NCBI GenBank assembly: GCA_009917695.1
Contig: JAACJG010000001.1
Span: 62,001-126,000 of the forward strand
Length of the DNA stretch: 64,000 bases
Direction: 5' to 3'
DNA from: Candidatus Rifleibacterium amylolyticum
GTDB lineage: Bacteria; Muiribacteriota; Ozemobacteria; Ozemobacterales; Ozemobacteraceae
Positions 41,444 to 49,627 of the stretch are shown piece by piece. The translations under genes were made by a program, and so were the position numbers. The notes under the pieces are model-generated. The model had not been told where the DNA came from. It saw only the letters and a list, made by a program, of their open reading frames with translations, and made no database searches. Positions within the stretch are counted from its first letter, which is position 1, and each line of letters starts with the position of its first letter.

Positions 41444-43218
41444 TCTTTGTCTCCTTCGGCGAACTGTAGTTCGTAAAGCTTCTGGTAGTGCCCTTTTTGC
41501 TTGAGCAGTTCTTCATGGCTGCCCTGCTCGACGAGGCGGCCGTTGTGCAGCACCAGAATGCGGCTGCAATTACGTATTGTCGAAAGTCGATGCGCGATGA
41601 TCAGGCTGGTGCGGCTGCTGGTAAGCTGCTGAACCGAGCGCTGGATGATGCTTTCTGTCTCTGAATCGACCGAAGAGGTAGCTTCGTCGAGAATCAGTAT
41701 CTCAGGGTCGGTTGCCAGTGCGCGCGAAAAAGCGATGAGCTGACGCTGGCCGGCAGAGATGTTGCTGCCCCGCTCAAAAATCTGAGTTTCGATTCCTTGT
41801 GGCAGCTTGTCGATCAGGATTTCCATCTGCAGCTCTAAAATGATGCTGTCAAGTTTGTTCTTGTCAAAACTGCCTTCTGCCAGAAAAATATTGTCGAGGA
41901 TGGTGCCTGAGAAAATATTGACATCCTGCTGGATCAGTCCAATGCGGCGACGCAGTGACGATCGCGAGAATTCGCGCAGATCGACGCCGTCGATCAGTAT
42001 CTGGCCATCCTGATAGTCATAAAATCGCTTTAACAAGGCTGCCAGTGTTGTTTTTCCGGCTCCGGTATGGCCGACGACTGCAATTCTTTCGCCTTTTTTA
42101 ATGGTAAAGCTGAGGTCTTTGAGCACCTGTTTGTCGCTGTTATAAGAAAAATTGAGATTGCGGAACTCGATTTCATTGTTCAGGCCGGTGAATTCGCGAC
42201 CACTTTCGAGATCTGGTTCCGGCGCTTCGTCAAGCAGGCCAAATACCCGCTCAGCCGAAGCCATGGCGCTTTGAAAAACCGAAATCTGCTCGCTGATCTG
42301 TCGAACCGGGTCGAAAAAAGCCTGGGTGTAGGCGATAAAGGTAATGAGCAGCCCTATGCTGATTTCGCCGGTGCTCACCAGCCAGCCGCCATAAGTCGTT
42401 ACAATGGCGAGAGTGATGGCACTGAAAATAGTTACAACCGGCGAAAAGAACGAGTTATAAAAGACCGAGGTCAGCTCAGCTTCGCGCAGGCTGGTGTTCA
42501 TCTCGTCGAATTTGGCTTCGCGCGCGGCTTCCTGACTGAAAACGTGAATTACGCTCATTCCTGATACGTTCTCGGCCAGCGAAGCATTGAGCATTGCCAG
42601 CCTTGCCCGCGCATGCCTGAACGTGTCGCGCATTTTCCCTTTCAGTATCCAGACAACGTAGTAAAGTAGCGGTGAAGCCAGTAGAGCGGCAAGGCCGAGC
42701 TTCCAGTGCAGGGTCAGCATCATCAGGCCGATGCCGATGAGCACGCAGATATCGCCGCTGACATTGATCAGCGCAGCCGAAAACAGCTCGGCCATGGTCG
42801 CTACATCGTTAGTTATACGGGTAACCAGTCGACCTACCGGGGTGCGGTCGAAAAAGCTGATTGGCAGCTTTTGAATATGCGAAAACAGATGGGTTCGCAG
42901 CTCATGCAGTATCTGCTGACCAGTGTACTGCAGCAGCCAGTTGCGCGCTGCCAGTATCACAAAGAACGAAGCATGCCCGACGGCATAGAGCATAACGTAA
43001 TGCCAGAGCAGTTCGAAATTGCGTATCTTTATGCCAAGATCGACGGCACGGCCAAGCAGCAGCGGCAGTGAAATCTGCACAGCAGTGCCGGCGAGCACCA
43101 GCAGCACCGACAAAAGAAAATGCGGGCGCCAGTTGCGCAGGTAGGGCAGCATGCGCCTTACCAGACCGGTATCCCACATCGGGGCCTTGATGTCGTCTTC
43201 GTTAAAATAGTCTTCCAT
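41440..43218 (-). CDS. ABC exporter subunit (half-transporter with non-standard signature)
   Basis: A 592-residue half-transporter: six membrane helices (about 25-320) and an ATPase domain (345-585). Walker A is VGHTGAGKTTL and Walker B ILILDEATSSVD with the catalytic Glu kept. The signature reads NISAGQRQL instead of LSGGQ. Together with the partner at 43218-45020 it forms a heterodimeric exporter of lipid or drug type (MsbA/LmrCD/TM287-288 group). Its ATG overlaps the partner's stop by one base (TGATG). The substrate cannot be told. Confidence 0.93.
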   Translation of the reverse strand: MEDYFNEDDIKAPMWDTGLVRRMLPYLRNWRPHFLLSVLLVLAGTAVQISLPLLLGRAVDLGIKIRNFELLWHYVMLYAVGHASFFVILAARNWLLQYTGQQILHELRTHLFSHIQKLPISFFDRTPVGRLVTRITNDVATMAELFSAALINVSGDICVLIGIGLMMLTLHWKLGLAALLASPLLYYVVWILKGKMRDTFRHARARLAMLNASLAENVSGMSVIHVFSQEAAREAKFDEMNTSLREAELTSVFYNSFFSPVVTIFSAITLAIVTTYGGWLVSTGEISIGLLITFIAYTQAFFDPVRQISEQISVFQSAMASAERVFGLLDEAPEPDLESGREFTGLNNEIEFRNLNFSYNSDKQVLKDLSFTIKKGERIAVVGHTGAGKTTLAALLKRFYDYQDGQILIDGVDLREFSRSSLRRRIGLIQQDVNIFSGTILDNIFLAEGSFDKNKLDSIILELQMEILIDKLPQGIETQIFERGSNISAGQRQLIAFSRALATDPEILILDEATSSVDSETESIIQRSVQQLTSSRTSLIIAHRLSTIRNCSRILVLHNGRLVEQGSHEELLKQKGHYQKLYELQFAEGDKE

Positions 43219-45020
43219 CAGCTGCCTTCTTCGAGTTGTGCCTTGATGCGCTGGCGCTCCCAGGCCCTGGCATAGCGGCCGCCGCGCTGTAGCAGTTCCT
43301 CGTGACTGCCGGCTTCGACCACCTCGCCGCTGTCGAGATAAAGTATCAGGTCAGCGTTCTGCAGACTGACCATGCGATGTGAAACGATGATACAGGTCTG
43401 TTTGCGCACCTGTTTTTGCAGAGAGCTCAGTATGCGCTGCTCGGTTTCAGTGTCGACGGCGCTTGTGCAGTCGTCGAGCACCAGGATCGGCCGCTCTGCC
43501 GCCAGTGCGCGCGCCAGCGACACTCTCTGTTTCTGGCCGCCGGAAAGGTTGACGCCGCGCTCACCGAGCATGGTTTCGAGCCGGCCAGGGAATTCTTTGA
43601 TATCGTCGGCGAGACCGGCGCGCTGCGCATAGGCTTCGGCAGCTTCTTCGCGGGTTTTATCGGAACAGGCGAACAGCACGTTTTCTCGTATCGTTTCTGA
43701 AAACAGAAAGGTTTCCTGCGGCACGTAAGAGAAGAGCTGGCGCAGTTCATTCAGATCGATGTCGCGCGAATCTCTGCCACCGATCATGATATGGCCGCTG
43801 TCTGGAGCGAACATTTTCATGAGCAGGCGTAGCAGTGTGCTTTTTCCGCAGCCGACCGGGCCGGTGATTCCTAGCGTCCTGCCTTCTGGCAGTTTGAAAG
43901 AAATGTTTCTGAGAGCTGGCTGTGTAGCATCGGGGTAAGTGAAGCAGAGATTGTCGAGCTCGATGTCGTAACCGACTGGCGCTTCGCCTTTGTCTGAGCT
44001 TTCTCGATCCTGCGTTGTTTGACCGCTGTCGATAGGGCTGCGTGCAACCGGTTCGCGCAGAATCTGCAGGCAGCGTTCCATCGAGGCCATGCTGCGCTGA
44101 TACAGGTTGATTATCCAGCCCACTGCCATCATCGGCCAGCTCAGTTTGAGCATGTAAGCTTCGAAAGCCATGAACGAGCCGAGAGTAATCGTGCCGGCGA
44201 TGACCATGTTGCCCCCGAAATAGAGCAGGACTACCATGCCGGCTGCGATTACCAGATCGAGTGCCGGGTGAAAAAACGCCTCGACATTGGCGAGTCTGAT
44301 TTTATCTCGGACGAAAGCGCGACCACAACTGCTGAAACGGCTTATTTCGCTGTCTTCAGTGTGAAATCCCTTGATCACGCGTATGCCAGACAGGTTTTCT
44401 TCCGCCTTCGAAGATAGATCTGAAAGCCGCGCCTGTACATCGCGCGAACGGTTGTGAATCGCGTTTTTGACCAGCACTACCATGACCGGCATCATCAGAA
44501 AGGGCAACAGGGTTATCAGCGTCAGCTTTGGCGAGAGCCAGATCATTATGAACGGAATGGTCATGAAGTAGAATGAGGCATCGAGTGCGACAAGAATGCC
44601 GATTCCGAGCATGAAGCGGATTTCCTGAATATCGTTGGTCAGGCGCGACATGATATCTCCGGTACGGGTTCGGCTGAAATAGTGAAACGGCAGTTTAAGC
44701 AGATGTGAGAACAGTGCCTTTCTCAGGTCGTAGACTGATTTATGTGAGGTACCGAGAAAAAACTGACGCCAGAAAAACCTGAAAGTTGCCTGAACAGCCG
44801 CAGTAAGCAGCAAAGCAAGGCCGCAATAAGCGACGGTACGCATCTCGTTGCCGTGTTCGATCGCGTCGATGGCCGTTTTGATTATAATCGGCGGCATGAT
44901 GTCGGCGATATCGACGATGATCAAAGAAGTTAAGCCGTAGAGCAGATGCCGGCGATACGGCCGTAGCAGTTCCAGCGTGTATTTCTGTGCTGTGATGGGG
45001 TTCTGCGCCTGTTGATTCAT
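43218..45020 (-). CDS. ABC exporter subunit (half-transporter with degenerate Walker B)
   Basis: A 600-residue half-transporter with six membrane helices and an ATPase domain. Walker A is GPVGCGKSTLL, the signature is the standard NLSGGQKQR, but Walker B is LVLDDCTSAVD, with Asp for the catalytic Glu. Combined with the SAGQ signature in its partner, this predicts one degenerate and one active ATP site, as known for heterodimeric exporters. I prefer the ATG at 45020 to a TTG at 45056, because the TTG lies inside the -35 box of a TTGACA promoter. That promoter would give an almost leaderless message. Confidence 0.92.
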   Translation of the reverse strand: MNQQAQNPITAQKYTLELLRPYRRHLLYGLTSLIIVDIADIMPPIIIKTAIDAIEHGNEMRTVAYCGLALLLTAAVQATFRFFWRQFFLGTSHKSVYDLRKALFSHLLKLPFHYFSRTRTGDIMSRLTNDIQEIRFMLGIGILVALDASFYFMTIPFIMIWLSPKLTLITLLPFLMMPVMVVLVKNAIHNRSRDVQARLSDLSSKAEENLSGIRVIKGFHTEDSEISRFSSCGRAFVRDKIRLANVEAFFHPALDLVIAAGMVVLLYFGGNMVIAGTITLGSFMAFEAYMLKLSWPMMAVGWIINLYQRSMASMERCLQILREPVARSPIDSGQTTQDRESSDKGEAPVGYDIELDNLCFTYPDATQPALRNISFKLPEGRTLGITGPVGCGKSTLLRLLMKMFAPDSGHIMIGGRDSRDIDLNELRQLFSYVPQETFLFSETIRENVLFACSDKTREEAAEAYAQRAGLADDIKEFPGRLETMLGERGVNLSGGQKQRVSLARALAAERPILVLDDCTSAVDTETEQRILSSLQKQVRKQTCIIVSHRMVSLQNADLILYLDSGEVVEAGSHEELLQRGGRYARAWERQRIKAQLEEGS

Positions 45021-45027
45021 ATCCGCA

Positions 45028-45056
45028 AGGCTAAACCCCGCCGTTGCGATTGTCAA
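45028..45056 (-). promoter_or_regulatory. promoter of the ABC exporter operon
   Basis: TTGACA (45056-45051), 17 bases, TAGCCT (45033-45028) on the minus strand. The -10 box ends eight bases before the ATG at 45020, so the leader would be only one to three bases long. Confidence 0.6.
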
Positions 45057-45092
45057 TCACTAACTGCGCGGGCTTTTTCACAACAGGTGAGG

Positions 45093-46703
45093 TCATGCTT
45101 TGGGCTCTTCGCGCAGCATCCGGCGCAGCACTTTGCCGACAGCCGACTTGGGAAGACTGTCGCGAAATTCGATGTCGCGCGGAACTTTGTAATTCGCCAT
45201 GTTTTTGCGACAGAAGTCGATGAGGTCATTGCGGTCGATGGCTTCACCTTCGGCCGGAACAACGAATGCACGTGGGGTCTCACCGCGTGTCGGGTGTTTG
45301 ATGCCGACAACGACAGCTTCTTTGATCTTAGGGTAGCGGAAAAGCACTTCTTCGACTTCGCGCGGATATATGTTGTAGCCGCCGCTGATGATAAGATCTT
45401 TCTTGCGGTCGGTTACGTAAAAATAGCCTTCATTGTCGCAGTAGCCGATGTCGCCGGTGTAGAGCCAGCCGTCGCGCAGAACCGTGTCAGTCTGGCCGGG
45501 CTGCAGATAATACCCTTTCATTACCTGCGGGCCTTTGATCGCGATTTCACCATGTTCGCCGGCCGGCATTTCGCGGGTGCCGTATTCGACATCGACGATC
45601 TTCGCTTCGGTAGAAGGCAGCGGCAGGCCGATCGAACCTGGTTTGCGGTTTCCAAAAATAGGATTGAAATGGGTGACTGGGGAAGTCTCGCTCAGGCCGT
45701 AACCTTCGACGATCTTTGCGCCGGTTTTTTGTTCGAAGAGTTCCATCTGACTTACGACCAACGGTGCAGAGCCTGAGATGATGAGCTTGAGCGATGACAG
45801 GTCATAGCTGTCGATGTCTTTCTGGCTGAGGCAGGCGTTGAAAATAGACGGCGCCGAGGCCATGCAGGTGATTTGTTCGGCTTCGATCATGCTCAGCAGT
45901 GCCTTTGGCGTAAAGCGGGGCAGCGGAATCATGGTGCCGCCCAGCGCGACCGGTAGAATTACGGTGACAGTGAGTCCATAAATATGGAAGTAAGGTAGAA
46001 CTCCGACGAATTTTTCCTGGCCGGGCTGAAGAACGTGGAACATTCTTTCGCTCTGAAGAACATTGGCGGCGAGGTTGGCGTGGGTGAGCATGCAGCCTTT
46101 GGAAACGCCGGTAGTGCCGCCGGTGTATTGCAACAGGGCGAGGTCTTCGCCTGGTGTGATGTTTTTGCAGACGTAACCGGAATTTTCGTGGAGAAGTGAC
46201 GACCAGCTGAATACACGCCGGTTGTCGATTATTTTTGCTGCTGATTCTTCGTTTTCGCAGATGACAAAAGCTTTTTCCAGACGGGTGTTGGCAAATACCG
46301 GTGCGACCTTGGCCCAGAGCTGCTCGTTGGTTATTACGAAGCGCGCGCCAGAATCGTTGAACTGGTGAACGAGCTCCGTTTCCATGTAGAGTGGGTTGGT
46401 CATGACCCCGACTGCGCCGGCAGTAATAGTGCTCCAGAATGCGAGAATGGTTTCGCTGCAATTGGGCAGAAATACTGCGATGCGCTCCTGCTTTTCGATG
46501 CCGTGAATTCTGAGATTGCCGGCTATGATGCTGGTGATTCTGGCGAATTCGCGGTATTTCATGCTGATCTTGCCGTCATGAATGGCTGTGTGTTCGGGGT
46601 AGTTCTGCGCGGCTGCCTCGATGAAGCTGGTCAGCGCTGGCAATTCGCGGTTGATTTCAGGCGGAACTACCTGGTCGTAACTTTTCAGCCATACTTTTTC
46701 CAT
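45093..46703 (-). CDS. long-chain acyl-CoA synthetase-like AMP-forming ligase
   Basis: A 536-residue adenylate-forming ligase of the FadD type, activating a carboxylate to acyl-AMP and then acyl-CoA. It shows the ATP motif YTGGTTGVSKG, VEGYGLSETSPV, GDIGYCDNEGYFYVTDRKKD with the adenine- and ribose-binding Tyr/Asp, and the catalytic lysine in PKSAVGKVLRR. Length and motifs suggest medium or long-chain fatty acids. GCAGGAGA precedes the ATG at 46703; a longer frame to 46775 lacks a site. It lies 36 bases upstream of the ABC promoter and is likely a separate unit. Confidence 0.92.
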   Translation of the reverse strand: MEKVWLKSYDQVVPPEINRELPALTSFIEAAAQNYPEHTAIHDGKISMKYREFARITSIIAGNLRIHGIEKQERIAVFLPNCSETILAFWSTITAGAVGVMTNPLYMETELVHQFNDSGARFVITNEQLWAKVAPVFANTRLEKAFVICENEESAAKIIDNRRVFSWSSLLHENSGYVCKNITPGEDLALLQYTGGTTGVSKGCMLTHANLAANVLQSERMFHVLQPGQEKFVGVLPYFHIYGLTVTVILPVALGGTMIPLPRFTPKALLSMIEAEQITCMASAPSIFNACLSQKDIDSYDLSSLKLIISGSAPLVVSQMELFEQKTGAKIVEGYGLSETSPVTHFNPIFGNRKPGSIGLPLPSTEAKIVDVEYGTREMPAGEHGEIAIKGPQVMKGYYLQPGQTDTVLRDGWLYTGDIGYCDNEGYFYVTDRKKDLIISGGYNIYPREVEEVLFRYPKIKEAVVVGIKHPTRGETPRAFVVPAEGEAIDRNDLIDFCRKNMANYKVPRDIEFRDSLPKSAVGKVLRRMLREEPKA

Positions 46704-46860
46704 TTGCTGTCTCCTGCAATGATGTGCCATAGTTTTATCACAAAATAGGCCACCCCGGTAGACGTCTCCCAGCAAAATTTCTCATCAGCAGCAATTTCCG
46801 GTAAGCTGTAAGCCAGCATCGATAGCGGCTCTGATGTTGGTGTCTCGCTGTTTTACGTGT

Positions 46861-46896
46861 CATCCTGCGCGGAGCGAGCGCAGTCGCAGGATCCAG
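46861..46896. repeat. CATCCTGCG palindromic repeat
   Basis: ATCCTGCG at the left and CGCAGGAT at the right enclose GGAGCGAGCGCAGT. It resembles a short palindrome that is dispersed in many bacterial genomes. Function unknown; it could act as a terminator for nothing visible on either side. Confidence 0.5.
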
Positions 46897-46984
46897 AAAA
46901 GCTCCGACAATCTGTATTCTGCGACTTTGCCCGCTTCATTTAAGCTTCGGCGTGGCTCGCGCCGAATGGCAATTTGAATTTTGT

Positions 46985-47150
46985 GAATCGTGCGCGTAAT
47001 CGTAATCGTGCTCGTAATCGATTTGCGCTGTCGTTTTTTCGACGCAGGCCACGGATGGCCAATTGTCGAGGCGCCTGTGGATACAGCGCGCATCGACTCA
47101 CGATTACCGCTTTGCTGATTACGAGCACCGCTTCGCTGAGCACGAGTAAA
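46985..47150. repeat. inverted pair of GTGCTCGTAATCG repeats
   Basis: The left copy holds CGTAATCGTAATCGTGCTCG followed by TAATCG. The right copy, on the other strand, holds GTGCTC, AGCGAAGCG, GTGCTCGTAATC, AGCAAAGCG and GTAATCG. The same GTGCTCGTAATCGTAATCG word recurs at 61436-61454. The units look modular, built of GTGCTC and GTAATC hexamers with nine-base insertions. Confidence 0.6.
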
Positions 47151-47277
47151 ACATCTGAGGTTAGACCTGTCGTTAACTTAGTGCCATTCTGGACAGGTTA
47201 TGATAAAATACTGGCGTAGTATAAAATATCACGTATATTTTTTACATGATTTTAACCACAGGGTGGAAATAGAATAT

Positions 47278-48993
47278 ATGACAACCGCTTTTACACGACG
47301 ATTCGCAGCTTTATGCCTGCTTTTTTCAGTGATTCTGTATGCCGGATGCGGCGGTGGTGGTGGTGGTGGCGGTGGCAACCCGGTTGCGCCGGGTACCGAT
47401 TATGTGCCGACATCTGAACTGGCTCCGAACACGCTGGCTTCTTTGGCGGCCCCGGCAGCTGTTTATCAGCATGACTCCGAAGCAGCCAATGTTTCGATAA
47501 AGCTGCCGATCGAGCAGGGAACAGCGGTCAATTACGCTCTCGTGGTTGTCAACTCATCAGACGTTTCACAATCTATCAAGCTGCGCCCGGAATCTTATGT
47601 TTTGTCGGGCTCTATGCTCGCACAGGCGGAAGCTGAAGCGCTCAAGGCTTCACATGTTGCTGTTGCTCCGGTCGATTCGCTGGGCGAAGCACGTGTCAGG
47701 CAGGCGCAGTTCGAAGAAATCATGCGCAAAGACTTTGTCAATAGCATCAGGAATGCTGGAGGCTCATCGGCGATTCGCCAGAGCAGATCACTGCGTTTAA
47801 GCGACCATTCGTCTGAGCAGGTAGGCGATACAGTCAATCTCAATATTATTGTCGATTATGACTGGTGGGGCACACACACTTACGACTCGCGCCGTTGCAA
47901 GCTGGTGCGCATGACCGATCACTGCAAAATTTTTGTCGATCAGGATTCTTACGAGGGTTTGAGCGCAGTTATCGGGACATATGCCATTACCGAAGACGAC
48001 CTGAATCATATCGTCACTGAATTCGAGACCTACATTTATCCTTTGATGAACGATAATTACGGCGAGGTCTACGATATTGACGGCGATGGCCGTCTCTCTA
48101 TCGTGTTTTCGCCGGTGTATCCCAAAGTCGGATTTGCCGGGCTTTTCAATACTCTGCACATGAACCCGATCAATCCCGCCAACAGCAATCAGCGTGATAT
48201 GATCGGTATCTGGACTCCGCACTCGCTTAGCAACAGTAGTTCTACCGGCGAGAAATGGCGCATGGACTCGCGCGAGACGATAGCCCACGAAATGCAGCAT
48301 GCAATAAATTTTTCTTACAAGATTTATCCGGGTGGTAAATTCAAATACCCTGATGATAGTAATTTCACCAAGAATGAAGACTCATATCTCGAAACATACT
48401 GGCTTGACGAAAGCCTGTCGGTTGGTTCCGAGGCCCGCTACCGGCTAAAAAGAATAGATGCAGGTCTACAAACGTCGATTTATGAAGCCCGATTTGATTC
48501 CTGGGCCAAGAGCGCACCGCATTCTTATGGCCTTACCGAATGGTCAAGCGTGCTCGCACATTATGGTCAGAAGGGATTGTTCAACTATTATCTGTATGAA
48601 CAGTATGGCGGCGAAAAAATCAAAGTCATGGTTCAGAGTCAGACTACTGGCGTCAACAATATCGAGGCTGTTTACGGCAAAAGCATGAAGGAACTGGCAA
48701 AGGGATTTTCTCTGGCGATCATCAACGAAAGCCTTCGCCGTGAAAAGCTGACCAGCGTTGCAACTATTGACAAAACTTACAAATTTGCAAAGGCAGTGAA
48801 TATTGACCTTGCCGAGCAGGTTGTAACTCTTGGTTACACGCCAATCAGTCTATCTGTGCCGAAAATGGGTACGGCCTACTACCTGCTCAAACAGCCGGCT
48901 TCTTTCGCTGGCGGTGAAGAGTTTCAGTTCAGAGTCGAATCAACCCAGGGTGAACCGGTCGAAATCATGCTGATGCGTCTGCCCAACCCGTAG
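47278..48993 (+). CDS. exported/lipoprotein gluzincin metalloprotease (M30-like)
   Basis: A 571-residue protein with a signal peptide ending in LYAGC; C24 followed by nine glycines suggests a lipoprotein with a flexible linker. The zinc site is H337-E338-x-x-H341 in AHEMQHAINF, with E378 in WLDESLS as likely third ligand. This pattern resembles the hyicolysin (M30) group. A DYDWWGTHTYD segment and a calcium-loop-like DIDGDGRLS precede it. It probably digests protein at the cell surface. The start at 47278 is chosen for the signal peptide; the ribosome-binding site is weak. Its stop codon abuts the first palindrome of the transposase module. Confidence 0.83.
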   Translation: MTTAFTRRFAALCLLFSVILYAGCGGGGGGGGGNPVAPGTDYVPTSELAPNTLASLAAPAAVYQHDSEAANVSIKLPIEQGTAVNYALVVVNSSDVSQSIKLRPESYVLSGSMLAQAEAEALKASHVAVAPVDSLGEARVRQAQFEEIMRKDFVNSIRNAGGSSAIRQSRSLRLSDHSSEQVGDTVNLNIIVDYDWWGTHTYDSRRCKLVRMTDHCKIFVDQDSYEGLSAVIGTYAITEDDLNHIVTEFETYIYPLMNDNYGEVYDIDGDGRLSIVFSPVYPKVGFAGLFNTLHMNPINPANSNQRDMIGIWTPHSLSNSSSTGEKWRMDSRETIAHEMQHAINFSYKIYPGGKFKYPDDSNFTKNEDSYLETYWLDESLSVGSEARYRLKRIDAGLQTSIYEARFDSWAKSAPHSYGLTEWSSVLAHYGQKGLFNYYLYEQYGGEKIKVMVQSQTTGVNNIEAVYGKSMKELAKGFSLAIINESLRREKLTSVATIDKTYKFAKAVNIDLAEQVVTLGYTPISLSVPKMGTAYYLLKQPASFAGGEEFQFRVESTQGEPVEIMLMRLPNP

Positions 48994-49046
48994 GAAACGG
49001 TCGCGTAGTAGGGAACGGTCGCGACCGTTCCCTACGCGACCGTTCC
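48993..49046. repeat. left REP-like palindrome of the transposase module
   Basis: A long hairpin with two tandem copies of GGAACGGTCGCGTAG per arm. The left arm differs from the right by one extra A and a three-base GTA insert. The inner part (GGGAACGGTCG with its complement) is a perfect palindrome. It begins on the last base of the metalloprotease stop codon. Confidence 0.85.
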
Positions 49047-49081
49047 AATTGAACGATTCAAATGGCAAAAATCTTATTGCG

Positions 49082-49576
49082 ATGAATCTTCGTGAACGAA
49101 AATTATTACGTTTGGCTGGATACGATTATGCAGCACCTGGCGCGTATTTTATAACGATCTGCGTCCATGGCCGCAACAATGAATTTGGCATAGTTGCCGG
49201 CGAAATGATGGAATTAAATGAATACGGTTCGATCATCGAACAGCAATGGAAATGGTTGTTTGACCAATACGATTATTTGCAGATCGACGAATATTGCGTC
49301 ATGCCCAACCATTTCCACGGCATAATATGGATTATTGCACCTGTTGGGGAACGCGATGTAAAAATCAAACCAATTCCAGAATTTATTGGTGCATTTAAAA
49401 CAACGTCGTCAAAATTGATTCATCGCGCCGGCAACGAACAATTCAAATGGCAAAAATCCTATTATGATGTGATCATTCGTGACAATGAATCGTTGCAGCG
49501 GATTAGAGAATATATCAGGGATAATCCGAAACATTGGGCCATGGATGATTATTTTAACAAACATTTCAAACGATAA
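49082..49576 (+). CDS. REP-associated tyrosine transposase (Y1_Tnp, IS200-like)
   Basis: A 164-residue single-domain HUH enzyme. The N-terminus LLRLAGYDYAAPGAYFITIC is typical of RAYTs. The HUH motif is H77-F-H79 in MPNHFHGIIWI and the catalytic tyrosine is Y127 or Y128 in WQKSYYDVIIRD, followed by REYIRDNPKHW. All key residues are present. The loop between the HUH and Tyr regions is short for the family. The ATG at 49082 starts where homology begins; a TTG at 49049 opens the frame earlier but that part repeats a piece of the gene's own 3' half. No good ribosome-binding site is seen. Confidence 0.88.
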   Translation: MNLRERKLLRLAGYDYAAPGAYFITICVHGRNNEFGIVAGEMMELNEYGSIIEQQWKWLFDQYDYLQIDEYCVMPNHFHGIIWIIAPVGERDVKIKPIPEFIGAFKTTSSKLIHRAGNEQFKWQKSYYDVIIRDNESLQRIREYIRDNPKHWAMDDYFNKHFKR

Positions 49577-49591
49577 TCGTATAACGGTTGC

Positions 49592-49627
49592 ACCGGTAGG
49601 GAACGGTCGCGACCGTTCCTTACCGGT
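49592..49627. repeat. right REP-like palindrome of the transposase module
   Basis: ACCGGTAGGGAACGGTCG pairs with CGACCGTTCCTTACCGGT with one mismatch in 18. The TAA stop of the S9 peptidase gene (minus strand) lies at 49620-49622 within its right arm. Confidence 0.85.

Larger units (their letters stand above)
46704..47277. other. 574-base gene-free, repeat-rich spacer
   Basis: No gene is supported here. It contains a GC-rich palindrome (46861-46896), two copies of a GTGCTCGTAATCG-type repeat in inverted orientation (46985-47030 and 47088-47150), and an A/T-rich stretch from 47195 to 47277 that probably holds the promoter of the metalloprotease gene, though I cannot pick a convincing -35/-10 pair. 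Open frames in the repeats lack ribosome-binding sites. Confidence 0.7.
48993..49627 (+). mobile_element. REP-associated tyrosine transposase (RAYT) module
   Basis: A Y1 HUH transposase gene bracketed by two palindromes that share GGGAACGGTCGCGACCGTTCC. The left one touches the stop codon of the metalloprotease and the right one contains the stop codon of the S9 peptidase, so the module exactly fills a convergent spacer. RAYT proteins act on REP palindromes of this sort in other bacteria. Confidence 0.8.

Noticed and set aside
46716-46729. Second sigma-54-like site (TGGCAC-N4-TTGC, minus strand) before the acyl-CoA ligase gene
   Set aside because: The GG and GC are only nine bases apart; sigma-54 needs ten. 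It also overlaps the ribosome-binding region.
46985-47150. Possible CRISPR array
   Set aside because: The repeats are short, irregular and inverted, with no regular spacers and no cas genes.
46860-47219. Open frames across the repeat-rich spacer
   Set aside because: They follow repeat periodicity, have no ribosome-binding sites and encode low-complexity Arg/Ser-rich peptides.
47350-47376. Frameshift in the glycine run of the metalloprotease
   Set aside because: The frame is continuous from a good signal peptide through the run to the zinc site, so the run reads as a normal linker.
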